A DNA stretch of 64,000 bases from Mesobacillus jeotgali (GTDB lineage Bacteria > Bacillota > Bacilli > Bacillales > Cytobacillaceae): the NCBI RefSeq assembly GCF_031759225.1, contig NZ_CP134494.1, positions 870,001 through 934,000 of the forward strand. The letters are read 5' to 3'. Under the pieces are notes generated by a model. It was not told the DNA's origin. It ran no database searches and saw only the letters and a program-made list of their open reading frames with translations. Of the stretch, positions 1 through 9,213 are shown piece after piece. Numbering within the stretch: position 1 is the stretch's first letter; every line of letters begins with the position of its first letter. Made by a program: the position numbers and the translations under genes.

Positions 1-1121
1 CGTCGACCCTGCCGATCGACACTTCGGAAATGGAGAGCATGACCGATGATATGTCGGCATTGTCAGAGGCAATCAGGGAATTGGATAATGGCGTTGGCGA
101 CCTGAAAAAAGGTGTTTCGGAACTGAATAATGGCGCAGCAAGCCTGCGCGATGGTTCGGCAAATTATAAAAGCGGCATGAGCGACCTGTATGGTTCATCC
201 TCACAAATCGTCGGAGCATCGAGTTCCATTGGCGATGCATTGAAACAAATCAGCACGTCACTTTCCGTAGATTCAGCTCAAATGGATGTAACGAGCTTGA
301 GTGAACTGCCTGCAGTCCTGACTCAATTAGCCAGTGGGATGGAGCAGGCAGCCGATGGACTGGCAACTTTGCGTGAAAATTATGCTATGGCATACGGTGC
401 ACTTGATGGCGCGATTAAAGGCATTCCGGCTCATCAGGTTTCAGAGAAAGAGATAGAAGCATTATACAGCAGCGGCGCTGATGCAAATGTTGTCAATAAG
501 CTGGTTGAGTCCTATACAGCTGCCCAGAAAGTCAAAGGGACTTATTCACAAGTACAGGAAGCATTTGCAGCCGTTGACCCAACACTGAAGCAAGTCAGCG
601 GATCGGTATCCGAAATGAGCGCAGGGCTTACAGCGATAGCCGATGAACTGTCTGCATCTCTTAAGGATATGGATATGAGCGGCTTGCAACAGCTGCAGAA
701 AGGGCTCGCGGAATTATCCTCTCAATACGGGGATTTCCACTCCGGTCTTGTTGGTTATACAGGAGGAGTGAGCAAGCTGGCAGCTTCCTATAATCAGCTG
801 CATTCTGGAGTTGCAGGTCTGGCAGATGGCACAGGTGAATTGAACAAAGGAGTCAGTGAACTCAACGACGGAACAAGTGAATTGCATCAGGAAACGAAAG
901 ACCTGCCTGAGCAAATGCAGCAGGAAATCAATGAAATGATCAAGGAGTATGACAAATCGGACTTCGTGCCAGTTTCTTTTGTGTCAGCGAAGAACGAGAA
1001 CATTACTTCCGTCCAATTCGTCATCAAAACAGAAGCTATTGAAAAAGAGGAACAAGAAGAGAAACAAGCAAAGCCTGAGAAGAAGAAAGGCTTTTGGGAT
1101 CTTTTGATGGATTTATTCTAG
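1..1121 (+). CDS. Heptad-repeat membrane/surface protein, C-terminal part (5' truncated by window edge)
   Basis: The reading frame is open to the left edge of the window (in frame from base 3) and the first ATG at 30 has no ribosome binding site, so this is the 3' part of a longer gene. The visible region is long, helical and rich in the x-x-x-L-x-x-G heptads typical of YhgE/Pip-type and some MMPL-type Gram-positive envelope proteins (for example LDNGVGDLKKGVSELNNG at the start, LNKGVSELNDGTSELH near the end). It finishes with a charged Glu/Lys stretch and a short aromatic tail (KKKGFWDLLMDLF). No membrane segment is visible in this part. The exact family (MMPL transporter or YhgE/Pip protein) cannot be decided without the N-terminal part. 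A terminator follows directly. Confidence 0.75.
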   Translation, partial: STLPIDTSEMESMTDDMSALSEAIRELDNGVGDLKKGVSELNNGAASLRDGSANYKSGMSDLYGSSSQIVGASSSIGDALKQISTSLSVDSAQMDVTSLSELPAVLTQLASGMEQAADGLATLRENYAMAYGALDGAIKGIPAHQVSEKEIEALYSSGADANVVNKLVESYTAAQKVKGTYSQVQEAFAAVDPTLKQVSGSVSEMSAGLTAIADELSASLKDMDMSGLQQLQKGLAELSSQYGDFHSGLVGYTGGVSKLAASYNQLHSGVAGLADGTGELNKGVSELNDGTSELHQETKDLPEQMQQEINEMIKEYDKSDFVPVSFVSAKNENITSVQFVIKTEAIEKEEQEEKQAKPEKKKGFWDLLMDLF

Positions 1122-1129
1122 TGGATGAA

Positions 1130-1180
1130 GGACAGTTCAGGAAGCTTGAAATTGGCTTCAGGACTGTCTTTTTTATTTTT
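1130..1180 (+). terminator. Rho-independent terminator after heptad-repeat gene
   Basis: An imperfect stem (GACAGT..AAGC pairing with GCTTC..ACTGTC) is followed by a long T-rich tract. It lies 9 bases after the stop codon. Confidence 0.7.
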
Positions 1181-1295
1181 GACCATTGGATAAACATGGT
1201 TTTAAACAGCACAAAAGGGTAAAATTCAAATGTGAAGGCAAAATAACTATGTTAGCGTACAAAGATAATGCTGCATGAATTGAGGAGGAATCACA

Positions 1296-1805
1296 ATGAT
1301 CAGCGACAAGTTGGTTAATGGTTTGGTTGAACAAATGAATTATGAATTTTATTCTGCACATGCGTATATGGCGATGGCTGCGTATTGCTCAGCGGAGAAT
1401 TTAGATGGTTTTGCGAATTTCTTTTTAGTACAAGCTGAAGAAGAACGCTTCCATGCGATGAAGTTTTACAATTTCATCAATGATATGGGTGAGCGCGTGA
1501 CATTCGATGGCTTCCATGCCCCGTCAAACGAATTCGAGTCCGTTCTTGATGTTTTTGAAAAAGGACTTGGGCACGAGAAGGAAGTCACACGCCGTATTTA
1601 CAAACTTGCGGATATCGCACTCGATGAGCGTGAACATGCCACGATGACATTCCTAAAATGGTTCATTGAAGAACAGGTTGAAGAAGAAGCCCTGTTCGAC
1701 AGCCTCATCCAGAAGCTGCGCCGGATTGACCAGGACAGCAACGCATTCTTCATGCTCGAAAATGAACTTGCTCAGCGTTCATTCACTGCTCCAGAGTCAA
1801 AATAA
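1296..1805 (+). CDS. ftnA: Ferritin (non-haem iron storage protein)
   Basis: The 169-residue protein has the length and four-helix signature of bacterial ferritins. Ferroxidase-centre residues are visible: Glu17 (NYE), Glu50 and His53 (EEERFH), and further Glu residues in the third and fourth helices. It oxidises Fe(II) and stores the mineral in a 24-mer shell in the cytoplasm. The start is set by GAGGAGG eight bases upstream of the ATG. The gene is flanked by terminators on both sides, so it is probably monocistronic. It lies 1.1 kb upstream of a catalase, fitting an iron/oxidative-stress neighbourhood, but no convincing Fur or PerR box was seen upstream. Confidence 0.93.
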   Translation: MISDKLVNGLVEQMNYEFYSAHAYMAMAAYCSAENLDGFANFFLVQAEEERFHAMKFYNFINDMGERVTFDGFHAPSNEFESVLDVFEKGLGHEKEVTRRIYKLADIALDEREHATMTFLKWFIEEQVEEEALFDSLIQKLRRIDQDSNAFFMLENELAQRSFTAPESK

Positions 1806-1815
1806 AGTGATACAG

Positions 1816-1848
1816 CAGGATTCCTCGGATGGGAATCCTGTTTTTTGT
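1816..1848 (+). terminator. Terminator of ferritin gene
   Basis: Perfect 9-bp stem CAGGATTCC/GGAATCCTG with a 7-base loop, followed by TTTTTT. Confidence 0.88.
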
Positions 1849-1977
1849 GCCGAAGAGGATGCTGGAATGGTTAAAAAGGCTTTGAAATAGGATTGCACGA
1901 GCCAGGAGAGGAGTGTTTTTTGACTATTTTGGAGATTCATTATCTGTTCATTCAATTGATTTAAAGGTTACGGGGAA

Positions 1978-2116
1978 AAAGCGTCATCCATAGGCTTGAT
2001 GGAGACATGAAAATGGGCTTCTAGTAAAATAAAGTGCTATCCATAAGCCTAATGGAGACGCGAAAAGAGGCGCCCAGCAGGGAAAGCGTGATCCATAGGC
2101 TCGATGGAGACGCGAA
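1978..2116. repeat. 52-53 bp tandem repeat array with internal inverted repeats (about 2.7 units)
   Basis: Three units begin at 1978, 2031 and 2083 with the core AAAGYGTYATCCATARGC. Inside each unit ATCCAT and ATGGAG face each other around a 7-base centre, extended by GCGTC and GACGC arms, so each unit can fold into a hairpin. The array sits in the roughly 530-base gap between the ferritin terminator and the lipoprotein gene. No convincing coding region overlaps it. Confidence 0.8.
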
Positions 2117-2332
2117 TAGTAACGACCATACGATTTAACAGTTATAAATTTTATGACGATTGAATTTGAATATCCATGTGGCAATTATAATCCCAGTTAT
2201 ACAAGTTTTAATACCAATTGATATTGAACTGTTGTGGTTTTACCAATTCCATCCAAAATGTCCCGGAAACTATTTTTGCCTGGTATTTAGGGTATAGGGA
2301 TGATAAGAGAATCTTACAACAAGGAGGATCTT

Positions 2333-2716
2333 ATGAAGAAACTACTGATATCTTTGGCAGCGGCTGGGATTCTTGCTGGATGCAGTGCTGATGATAGTGA
2401 AGTTGGCCAGGAGGGTCCGCCGGAAACGGAAGTGAAGACAGAGGAGGATCCGGTGACAACGGATTACCTGCAGGAAAGGTTTTACGAAGGAATGGATTAT
2501 GATGCCTACGCTGTTGAGGTACAGACCTGGGTAGATAAGGGCCAGGCGACTATTTCGGATACTGTCAAAATTGACGGGCAAGAAGAGGTGTCGGCCGATA
2601 TTATCCAGGTTGCAGACGGGTTCCTGGCGGTTGCGAATGACAGCAAGCAGATCACCTTGGTAAAACCATTTGCTTCACCTGAGGATGCGAAGCAATACTT
2701 GAATGAGAACTTATAA
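2333..2716 (+). CDS. Small secreted lipoprotein of unknown function
   Basis: The 127-residue product begins with a classical lipoprotein signal peptide (MKKLLISLAAAGILAGC), with lipobox LAGC at residues 14-17, so it should be lipidated on Cys17 and anchored outside the membrane. The mature part is acidic, starting with a low-complexity Glu/Thr-rich linker, followed by a small domain of about 85 residues (DYLQERFYEGMDYDAYAV onward). I do not recognise the family. AAGGAGG seven bases before ATG 2333 fixes the start; an in-frame ATG at 2300 has no ribosome binding site and would bury the signal peptide. A hairpin follows the stop codon. Confidence 0.85.
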   Translation: MKKLLISLAAAGILAGCSADDSEVGQEGPPETEVKTEEDPVTTDYLQERFYEGMDYDAYAVEVQTWVDKGQATISDTVKIDGQEEVSADIIQVADGFLAVANDSKQITLVKPFASPEDAKQYLNENL

Positions 2717-2721
2717 ATCGA

Positions 2722-2755
2722 GAGCCCGCTAACTAATCGTTTAGCGGGCTTTAGC
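2722..2755 (+). terminator. Hairpin after lipoprotein gene
   Basis: Stem AGCCCGCTAA/TTTAGCGGGCT six bases after the stop. The T-tract is short, so it may be a weak terminator or an mRNA-stabilising hairpin. Confidence 0.55.
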
Positions 2756-2870
2756 TTGTGGTATACGACCATATAGGGGCATGGTGTCTGTTGGTACGAT
2801 AAAAAGGCAGCCTGAGAGCGATTACATAGAAGTCCACATGCTCCCACATCTAGAACGGGAGGAATAATCG

Positions 2871-4949
2871 ATGAATAAAGACGAGAAGAATCATTCTGTG
2901 AACGAGACTTCCAAGGATCAGCAGCTTGAACAATTCAGATCTGGACATGATGGGGAGGCGCTGACTACGAATCAGGGAGTGCGTGTAACAGATGATGAGC
3001 ATTCCTTGAAGGCGGGAGTGCGCGGACCGACATTGATGGAGGATTTCCACTTCCGTGAAAAGATGACCCATTTTGACCATGAACGGATTCCTGAGCGTGC
3101 AGTCCACGCAAGAGGGTATGCGGCTCATGGATACTTTCAGGTGTACGAGCCAATGGCTGAATATACGAAAGCGAAATTCTTGCAGGATCCGGGCAAAAAG
3201 ACACCGGTCTTTGTGCGTTTTTCAACGGTGGCAGGTTCACGTGGATCTGGTGATACTGTCCGTGATGTACGCGGGTTCGCGACCAAGTTTTATACAGAGG
3301 AAGGCAATTACGACCTTGTCGGTAACAATATCCCTGTTTTTTTCATCCAGGATGCGATTAAATTCCCTGATTTGGTCCATTCCTTCAAACCTGAGCCGCA
3401 CAATGAAATTCCGCAGGCTTCGACCGCCCATGATACATTCTGGGATTTTGTTGTGAATAATCCGGAGTCCGCGCATACCGTCATTTGGGCGATGTCCGAC
3501 CGCGCCATTCCGCGCAGCTATCGGATGATGGAAGGGTTCGGGGTCCACACTTTCCGTTTTGTCAATGAACAAGGCAAGGCCCGTTTTGTAAAATTCCATT
3601 GGAAGCCGGTGCTGGGAGTCCACTCACTGGTTTGGGATGAAGCGCAAAAGCTTGCCGGGAAAGATCCGGATTTTCATCGCAAAGATCTGTATGAGGCTAT
3701 TGAGAAAGGCGATTATCCGGAATTTGAGCTTGGCGTCCAGATGATTGAGGAAGAAGATGAATTTAAATTCGATTTTGATGTGCTGGATCCTACGAAAATC
3801 TGGCCAGAGGAATTAGTACCCGTCAAGATCATCGGAAAAATGACTCTGGACCGGAACGTCACGAATGTTTTTGCTGAGACAGAGCAAGTCGCTTTCCATC
3901 CGGGCCATGTAGTGCCAGGTATCGATTTTACGAATGACCCGCTTTTGCAGGGAAGATTGTTCTCTTATACAGACACCCAGCTGACACGTCTTGGCGGTCC
4001 TAATTTCCATGAGATCCCGATTAATAGGCCAGTTTGTCCATTCCATAACAACCAGCGCGACGGCATGCACAGGATGACGATTGACCGAGGACAGGTTTCC
4101 TATCATCAGAACTCCTTGCAGAATAACAATCCAAAGCCTGTTCCTGCGAACGAGGGAGGCTTTGAGCATTATCAGGAAAAAGTGGAAGGCAGGAAGGTCC
4201 GTCAGCGCAGTGACAGCTTCAATGACCACTATTCCCAGGCGATCCTTTTCTGGAACAGCATGTCGGATGTGGAAAAACAGCATATTATCGACGCTTACAG
4301 CTTTGAGCTTGGAAAAGTGAAAAGCAAGGACATCCAAAAGAAGGTTGTCGAGATGCTGAGTAATATTGACTCCTTCCTTGCAGAGCAGGTGGCGGATAGT
4401 CTGGGCATGGAAGTTCCGGCAGACAGCAAGCCGATGGAAGTGACGCTGACTTCACCGGCGCTTAGCCAGATGAATACTGTGAAACTGCCAAATACAAGAA
4501 AGGTAGCGATCCTTGCTGACAATGGCTTCAATGGCGCTGAAATTTTCGGCTTGATGGAAATGCTGGAAAAAAGCGGCATCACCGCGGAAGTCATCAGCCA
4601 GAAACTGGGCATGCTTAAAGGCGATGACGGTAGAGAAATCGAAGTGAATCACACGTTCCTTACAAGCAGTTCCGTATTGTACGATGCCCTGTATGTAGCA
4701 GGCGGACAGCAAAGCGTGGAAAGCCTAAAGCAAAAGAAAGAAGCAGTATATTTCGTCGATGAAGCATACAGCCATTTCAAGGCAATTGGTGCTGGAATAG
4801 AGGGATCAGTTCTATTCGCAGCGGCAGGCATAAATGCTGAAGGTGCTCCTGGTGTAGTCGTTTTCGAGAGCAGCAAGGAAGTGACAGGCGACAGCCAGAA
4901 ATTCATCGATGCAGTTATTGCGCACCGCCACTGGAACCGAATGATGTAA
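2871..4949 (+). CDS. katE: Large-subunit catalase (HPII/KatE type)
   Basis: The 692-residue length is typical of clade II haem catalases, which dismutate hydrogen peroxide. The catalytic His79 lies in RAVHARG, the distal Asn in LVGNNIPVFF (about residues 152-153), and the proximal haem-ligand Tyr366 in RLFSYTDTQ. After the core (about 30-520) comes a flavodoxin-like DJ-1/PfpI-related domain (about 545-692, starting RKVAILADNGFNGAEI), the hallmark of the large-subunit class. GGGAGGAA seven bases before the ATG fixes the start. The gene stands alone between terminators. In Bacillus such catalases are often general-stress or spore genes; no clear sigma-B promoter was found here. Confidence 0.96.
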   Translation: MNKDEKNHSVNETSKDQQLEQFRSGHDGEALTTNQGVRVTDDEHSLKAGVRGPTLMEDFHFREKMTHFDHERIPERAVHARGYAAHGYFQVYEPMAEYTKAKFLQDPGKKTPVFVRFSTVAGSRGSGDTVRDVRGFATKFYTEEGNYDLVGNNIPVFFIQDAIKFPDLVHSFKPEPHNEIPQASTAHDTFWDFVVNNPESAHTVIWAMSDRAIPRSYRMMEGFGVHTFRFVNEQGKARFVKFHWKPVLGVHSLVWDEAQKLAGKDPDFHRKDLYEAIEKGDYPEFELGVQMIEEEDEFKFDFDVLDPTKIWPEELVPVKIIGKMTLDRNVTNVFAETEQVAFHPGHVVPGIDFTNDPLLQGRLFSYTDTQLTRLGGPNFHEIPINRPVCPFHNNQRDGMHRMTIDRGQVSYHQNSLQNNNPKPVPANEGGFEHYQEKVEGRKVRQRSDSFNDHYSQAILFWNSMSDVEKQHIIDAYSFELGKVKSKDIQKKVVEMLSNIDSFLAEQVADSLGMEVPADSKPMEVTLTSPALSQMNTVKLPNTRKVAILADNGFNGAEIFGLMEMLEKSGITAEVISQKLGMLKGDDGREIEVNHTFLTSSSVLYDALYVAGGQQSVESLKQKKEAVYFVDEAYSHFKAIGAGIEGSVLFAAAGINAEGAPGVVVFESSKEVTGDSQKFIDAVIAHRHWNRMM

Positions 4950-4963
4950 TGACTAAGTAATTC

Positions 4964-4998
4964 AAAAAGAGAAACGGATATTATCTGTTTCTCTTTTT
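4964..4998 (+). terminator. Terminator of katE
   Basis: Perfect stem AAAAGAGAAACGGATA/TATCTGTTTCTCTTTT (one G-T pair) running into TTTTTT. Confidence 0.9.
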
Positions 4999-5016
4999 TA
5001 CAAAGGAGGGAATGTA

Positions 5017-5646
5017 ATGAAGGTAATCGTTATTGGGGCTCATAGCAGCGTCGGGGAGTTTGTTGTCAGCAAGCTGATGGAAAATGGATATACATCCTGT
5101 GCGGTCGTCAGCGATGAGAATCAGATCGATCTGCTGAAAAAGAGAGGAGCTACAGAAGTAGTTCTATATGAAGAAAGAATCCTGCCGACATTATTCCAAG
5201 GATATGATGCCGCCATTTATCTAACTGGCACCAATCCGAGGGCCCAAACAGGCCGGACTGTAATGGTGGACCATGAGTCGGTCATTGAGACTGTAAAAGA
5301 AGCAGAGAAGCAGGGTGTTAAGCGTTTTGTGATGATGAGCGCCATCATGGCCAATGAAGCGGAAGGCGATGACAGCCGGGAAATTGGCGCGAAAGAGATG
5401 CCCGATGAGTTGCTGCGGCAATCCAATTTGACGTATACCATCGTGCAGCCGGGAGCTTTAACAGATAAACCCGGTCATGGGAAAGTATCTGCAGCTGAAA
5501 CGCTGGATTCAAATGAGCTTGAAATTTCAAATGAGGACATCGCGGAGGTATTAGTCATATCGCTGGAAAACGAGGCTGCTTTTAACAAAACTTTCGAAGT
5601 GGCAGAAGGAGATACAGTCATAACAAAAGCTTTATCTTCATTATAG
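5017..5646 (+). CDS. NAD(P)-binding SDR-type oxidoreductase (YhfK-like)
   Basis: The 209-residue protein is an atypical short-chain dehydrogenase with an N-terminal Rossmann nucleotide-binding loop (VIGAHSSVGEFV, residues 5-16), a serine-containing strand (RFVMMSAIMA) and the IVQPGALTD segment typical of NmrA/YhfK-like proteins. The canonical YxxxK catalytic pair is not obvious, as in other members of this subgroup, so substrate and direction are unknown. AAGGAGGG eight bases upstream sets the start. The stop is 15 bases before the next gene, whose ribosome binding site lies in the gap, so the two form an operon. Confidence 0.85.
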   Translation: MKVIVIGAHSSVGEFVVSKLMENGYTSCAVVSDENQIDLLKKRGATEVVLYEERILPTLFQGYDAAIYLTGTNPRAQTGRTVMVDHESVIETVKEAEKQGVKRFVMMSAIMANEAEGDDSREIGAKEMPDELLRQSNLTYTIVQPGALTDKPGHGKVSAAETLDSNELEISNEDIAEVLVISLENEAAFNKTFEVAEGDTVITKALSSL

Positions 5647-5661
5647 GAAAGGAGGATTTCA

Positions 5662-7278
5662 ATGGGTTTGACGGATTATCTAGTGATCGGCTTGTTTATT
5701 TTCATAGCATTGATTATCCTGGTCCCTGTCCTTCTCTTTATCTATTTATATTTTAAAGATGACAGGCAGCAGCAGCATTCCATTCTAAGGAATTTTCCTG
5801 TGCTTGGAAAGGTTCGGTATTTTACCGAGCACATTGGTCCGGAAATGCGCCAGTACTTATTCAATGCAGACAATGAGGGTAAGCCTTTCTCCCGAAAGGA
5901 GTACCAGGATGTCGTAAAGGCAGGCAAGTATAAAGAAAGATTGATTGGATTCGGATCGCTTCGAGATTTCGAGGCAGAAGGATTTTACATCAGGAATACG
6001 CTATTTCCTAAATTGACTGATGAAATGAAGGTCGATAACGCTGATAAAATTAAAACAAGAGTTTACAAGATTGATGGGGAAGGCCTTTTTACAAGGAAAG
6101 AGCATAGCGAGGAAAAACTGGCTGATCCTTATTATTTGAAGGATGATGATGCTGTTGTGCTTGGCGAGCATACCTGTCGCTATCCTTTCAGGGTGAAGGG
6201 GCAGGTAGGTCAGTCGGCAATGAGCTATGGGGCCCTAGGTGAAAAAGCGATCCAGGCACTTTCAAAAGGGCTTGGGCTGGCAGGCGGGACATGGATGAAT
6301 TCAGGGGAAGGCGGATTATCCGACCATCACCTTGCCGGGAACCCAGATATCATCATGCAAATCGGGCCAGACCTTTTTGGGGTGCGTAAACCGAGCGGAG
6401 AGTTTTCATGGGAAGAGTTCAAGAAGAAAAGTGAAATGCCCCAGGTAAAAGCGTTTGAAATTAAGCTAGCACAGGGAGCGAAGACGCGCGGCGGCCATGT
6501 TGAAGGTGAGAAGGTAACCGAAGAAATCGCCAAGATCCGTCTGGTGGATGTCGGGAAGACAATCAACAGCCCGAACCGTTTCTATGAGTTCAGCGATGTC
6601 CCATCGATGTTCGATTGGATTGAAGAATTACGCTCGGTTGGCGGCAAACCGATAGGAATCAAGATTGTCGTCGGTGATATGGACGCACTTGAAAATATGA
6701 TTGCTTACATGAAGGAAAGCGGGAAAGGTCCTGATTTCATCACCGTTGATGGCGGAGAAGGCGGTACGGGAGCAACCTACCAGGAGCTGGCGGACACAGT
6801 CGGACTGCCAATCCATTCGGCTTTGCCTGTTGTAGATGAAATGCTTCGCCAGTATGAAATCAGGGACCGGGTGAAGCTGATTGCTTCAGGGAAATTGATT
6901 ACTCCTGATAAAGTGGCGATCGCTCTCGCAATGGGAGCGGACCTCGTGAACATCGCCCGCGGGATGATGATCAGTGTCGGCTGCATCATGGCCCAGGTAT
7001 GCCACACAAATACTTGCCCGGCAGGAGTGGCGACCACAGACAAGAAGCTTCAGGATGGACTTGTCGTGGATGAAAAAATGTACCGGGTCGCCAATTATAT
7101 CATCTCATTGCGTGAAGGCCTGTACAATCTGGCAGCCGCTGCAGGCTTGGACAGCCCGACACAGTTTAAGCGGAAACATATCGTCCACAAAGATGAACTT
7201 GGGCGTGTGTCCCCAGTAGAAGATTTGATCATTGCTGCAAGGAGAACACAATTACAAAAGGAAAGAAAGATAGATTAG
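5662..7278 (+). CDS. yerD: FMN-binding glutamate synthase-like protein (YerD family)
   Basis: The 538-residue protein starts with one membrane segment (about residues 6-32, DYLVIGLFIFIALIILV), followed by a glutamate synthase-type TIM-barrel domain (about 90-510). The FMN site is suggested by the Gly-rich SGEGGLSDHH and TVDGGEGGTGA stretches. Iron-sulfur cluster cysteines are visible in GCIMAQVCHTNTCPAGVATT, as in the GltB core. It lacks the amidotransferase and C-terminal beta-helix parts of real GltB, so it is a stand-alone membrane-anchored relative (B. subtilis YerD has the same layout); its physiological reaction is not established. It is downstream of and co-transcribed with the SDR gene, and has AAGGAGG before its ATG. 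Confidence 0.92.
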   Translation: MGLTDYLVIGLFIFIALIILVPVLLFIYLYFKDDRQQQHSILRNFPVLGKVRYFTEHIGPEMRQYLFNADNEGKPFSRKEYQDVVKAGKYKERLIGFGSLRDFEAEGFYIRNTLFPKLTDEMKVDNADKIKTRVYKIDGEGLFTRKEHSEEKLADPYYLKDDDAVVLGEHTCRYPFRVKGQVGQSAMSYGALGEKAIQALSKGLGLAGGTWMNSGEGGLSDHHLAGNPDIIMQIGPDLFGVRKPSGEFSWEEFKKKSEMPQVKAFEIKLAQGAKTRGGHVEGEKVTEEIAKIRLVDVGKTINSPNRFYEFSDVPSMFDWIEELRSVGGKPIGIKIVVGDMDALENMIAYMKESGKGPDFITVDGGEGGTGATYQELADTVGLPIHSALPVVDEMLRQYEIRDRVKLIASGKLITPDKVAIALAMGADLVNIARGMMISVGCIMAQVCHTNTCPAGVATTDKKLQDGLVVDEKMYRVANYIISLREGLYNLAAAAGLDSPTQFKRKHIVHKDELGRVSPVEDLIIAARRTQLQKERKID

Positions 7279-7286
7279 AATCAAGC

Positions 7287-7332
7287 GAGGGTGTCCCAAA
7301 AGTATAAACTTTTGGGCACCCTCTTTATTTTT
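7287..7332 (+). terminator. Strong terminator after yerD-like gene
   Basis: Long stem GAGGGTGTCCCAAAAG/CTTTTGGGCACCCTC with a 6-base loop and a T-rich tail. Confidence 0.88.
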
Positions 7333-7352
7333 GAGACTACTTGTAAAAATGG

Positions 7353-7489
7353 TCCGTTGATTTCCGTTCCAGGCGCTTCGCTTTCCGCGGGGCTGGCGCT
7401 GAGCCTCCTCATCGCTTCGCTCTTGCGGGGTCTCACCTGACCAGCTGCGCCCGCAGGAGTCTACGCGCCTTCCACTCCAATCAACTCAG
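7353..7489. repeat. Long imperfect inverted repeat of the widespread Bacillaceae type
   Basis: The 137-base element is GC-rich compared with its surroundings. Its ends are inverted (GTTGATTTCC...AGGCGC at the left; GCGCCT...CCAATCAAC at the right), and it contains internal palindromic blocks around CGCGGGG/CCCGCAG. I recognise this general sequence from many Bacillaceae intergenic regions, where near-identical copies occur in large numbers. Its function is unknown; it could be a non-autonomous mobile repeat or a structured RNA. It directly abuts the IS1182-type element. Confidence 0.75.
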
Positions 7490-7585
7490 GTTTCTAAATT
7501 CATTTTTTGTGCAAAAAAATACAAGAAAAACCTCTTTTGTTATAATTAAGTCACCACAACCAACTATACAAAAGGAGAGATTTTC

Positions 7586-9139
7586 TTGTATAAAAATTAT
7601 AACACAAACCAATTGACCCTTCCAATGGACATTCAAGTTTTGATTCCTCAACAGCACCTTGTTCGATTGATTGATTTTGCCGTCGACCAGATGAACCCCA
7701 ATATCTTTCTCTCTCTTTATCCTGGTGGAGGACGGCCGCCTTACCATCCTCAAATGATGTTAAAAGTCATTCTTTATGCATATGCCAACCGTATTTATTC
7801 CTCTCGACAAATCGCGAAACAGCTAACAGAGAATATTATGTTCATGTGGCTCTCCGGCGAACAGAAGCCTGATTTTCGTACCATCAACCGTTTCCGTTCC
7901 GAACGCATGAAAGATGTCATCTATGAGACGTTCTTTTCCATAGTCGACCTCCTTCGGGAGGAAGGACTTGTGAAGCTAGAAGACTATTTCCTGGATGGGA
8001 CCAAATTGGAGGCAAACGCCAACAAGTATACTTTTGTTTGGAAGAAGTCCACTGAAAAATACGATAAAAAGTTGGACGAGAAATTCCGCCAGATTGTCTT
8101 TGGGATTGAACAAATCACCAAAGAAGATGAAGAAGCAGAAAGGGAACAAGATTTTCAGGAAAAGCTCGAAGAGACACCCATCTCTTCTGCAAAAATTGAA
8201 GAAACCATTAAAAAGCTGGAAGAGAGACTGGAACAGGATCCAAAAAACAAACCTTTAAAGAAGGCAAAGCGCCAACTGGAAAAAGACCTTCTACCTCGAA
8301 AGCAGAAGTATGAACTTCAGAAACAGACTTTTGGAGAGAGAAACAGCTTTTCTAAGACGGATACCGATGCCACTTTTATGCGAATGAAAGAGGACCACAT
8401 GATGAACGGGCAGTTAAAGCCTGGATATAATGTTCAGATTGGAACAGAAAATCAGTTCATCACCAACTTCAGCCTCCATCAACGGGCTGGAGATCCTGGA
8501 TGCATGATTCCCCATCTTGAACTTTTGGAAAAACATAACCGCCCGAAGCCAAAGGCCGTTATTGCCGACTCTGGTTATGGAAGCGAAGAGAACTATGCAC
8601 ATTGTGAAGAACAGGAAATAGAAGCGTACATTAAATACAATACTTTTGACAAGGAACAGACAAAGGCATGGAAGGAACAAATTGGCCGAGTTGAAAATAT
8701 GGAGTATGACGAAGAGCTAGATGAATGGATTTGTGCAAACGGAAAACGCCTGGTTTTCCAGTATGAGAGTCAAAGAAAGTCCGACAACGGTTACGATTCC
8801 GTGAAGCGCACGTACCGCTGTACCGATTGTATGAACTGTCCATTCCAAACAACCTGTGCCAAAGACAAAGATACAAAGACCGTACAGGTCTCAGTGAAAA
8901 ACCAACAACAACGAAAAGAAGTTCGGGAACGATTGGCTGCGGAAGAAGGAAGCCAAAGATACAGGCAGAGAAAAATAGATGTCGAGCCAGTATTTGGGCA
9001 GATTAAACACAATCGAGGGTTTAAAAGATTTGGGTTAAGAGGCCTCTCCAAAAATACCACGGATTGGGGTCTTATTTGCGCTGCACACAATCTTTTGAAG
9101 TGGGCAGCCAACAAGGAAAGCGAACAAAAATTAGGGTAA
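7586..9139 (+). CDS. IS1182-family transposase
   Basis: The 517-residue protein has the typical IS1182 order: an N-terminal helical domain (PMDIQVLIPQQHLVRLID, residues about 14-31), a Zn-free helix-turn-helix-like part ending in LSGEQKPDFRTINRFR, and a DDE nuclease core. Candidate catalytic acids are Asp in YFLDGTKLEANANKYTF, Asp in VIADSGYGSEENY and Glu in KIDVEPVFGQIKHN. A Cys-rich stretch (YRCTDCMNCPFQTTCAK) lies between the last two. Translation starts at TTG 7586 with AAAGGAGAG upstream. There is no internal stop or frameshift. Confidence 0.93.
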   Translation: MYKNYNTNQLTLPMDIQVLIPQQHLVRLIDFAVDQMNPNIFLSLYPGGGRPPYHPQMMLKVILYAYANRIYSSRQIAKQLTENIMFMWLSGEQKPDFRTINRFRSERMKDVIYETFFSIVDLLREEGLVKLEDYFLDGTKLEANANKYTFVWKKSTEKYDKKLDEKFRQIVFGIEQITKEDEEAEREQDFQEKLEETPISSAKIEETIKKLEERLEQDPKNKPLKKAKRQLEKDLLPRKQKYELQKQTFGERNSFSKTDTDATFMRMKEDHMMNGQLKPGYNVQIGTENQFITNFSLHQRAGDPGCMIPHLELLEKHNRPKPKAVIADSGYGSEENYAHCEEQEIEAYIKYNTFDKEQTKAWKEQIGRVENMEYDEELDEWICANGKRLVFQYESQRKSDNGYDSVKRTYRCTDCMNCPFQTTCAKDKDTKTVQVSVKNQQQRKEVRERLAAEEGSQRYRQRKIDVEPVFGQIKHNRGFKRFGLRGLSKNTTDWGLICAAHNLLKWAANKESEQKLG

Positions 9140-9213
9140 CTAAGGGGAGGAATATCCCTCTTTCCCTTATAAATCCATCAAATCCAAACCCATAAATTGG
9201 ATAAAAAGTAAAA

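Noticed and set aside
2263..2300. Sigma-B type promoter before the lipoprotein gene (GGGTAT at 2290)
   Set aside because: No GTTTAA-like -35 element at 12-15 bases distance.
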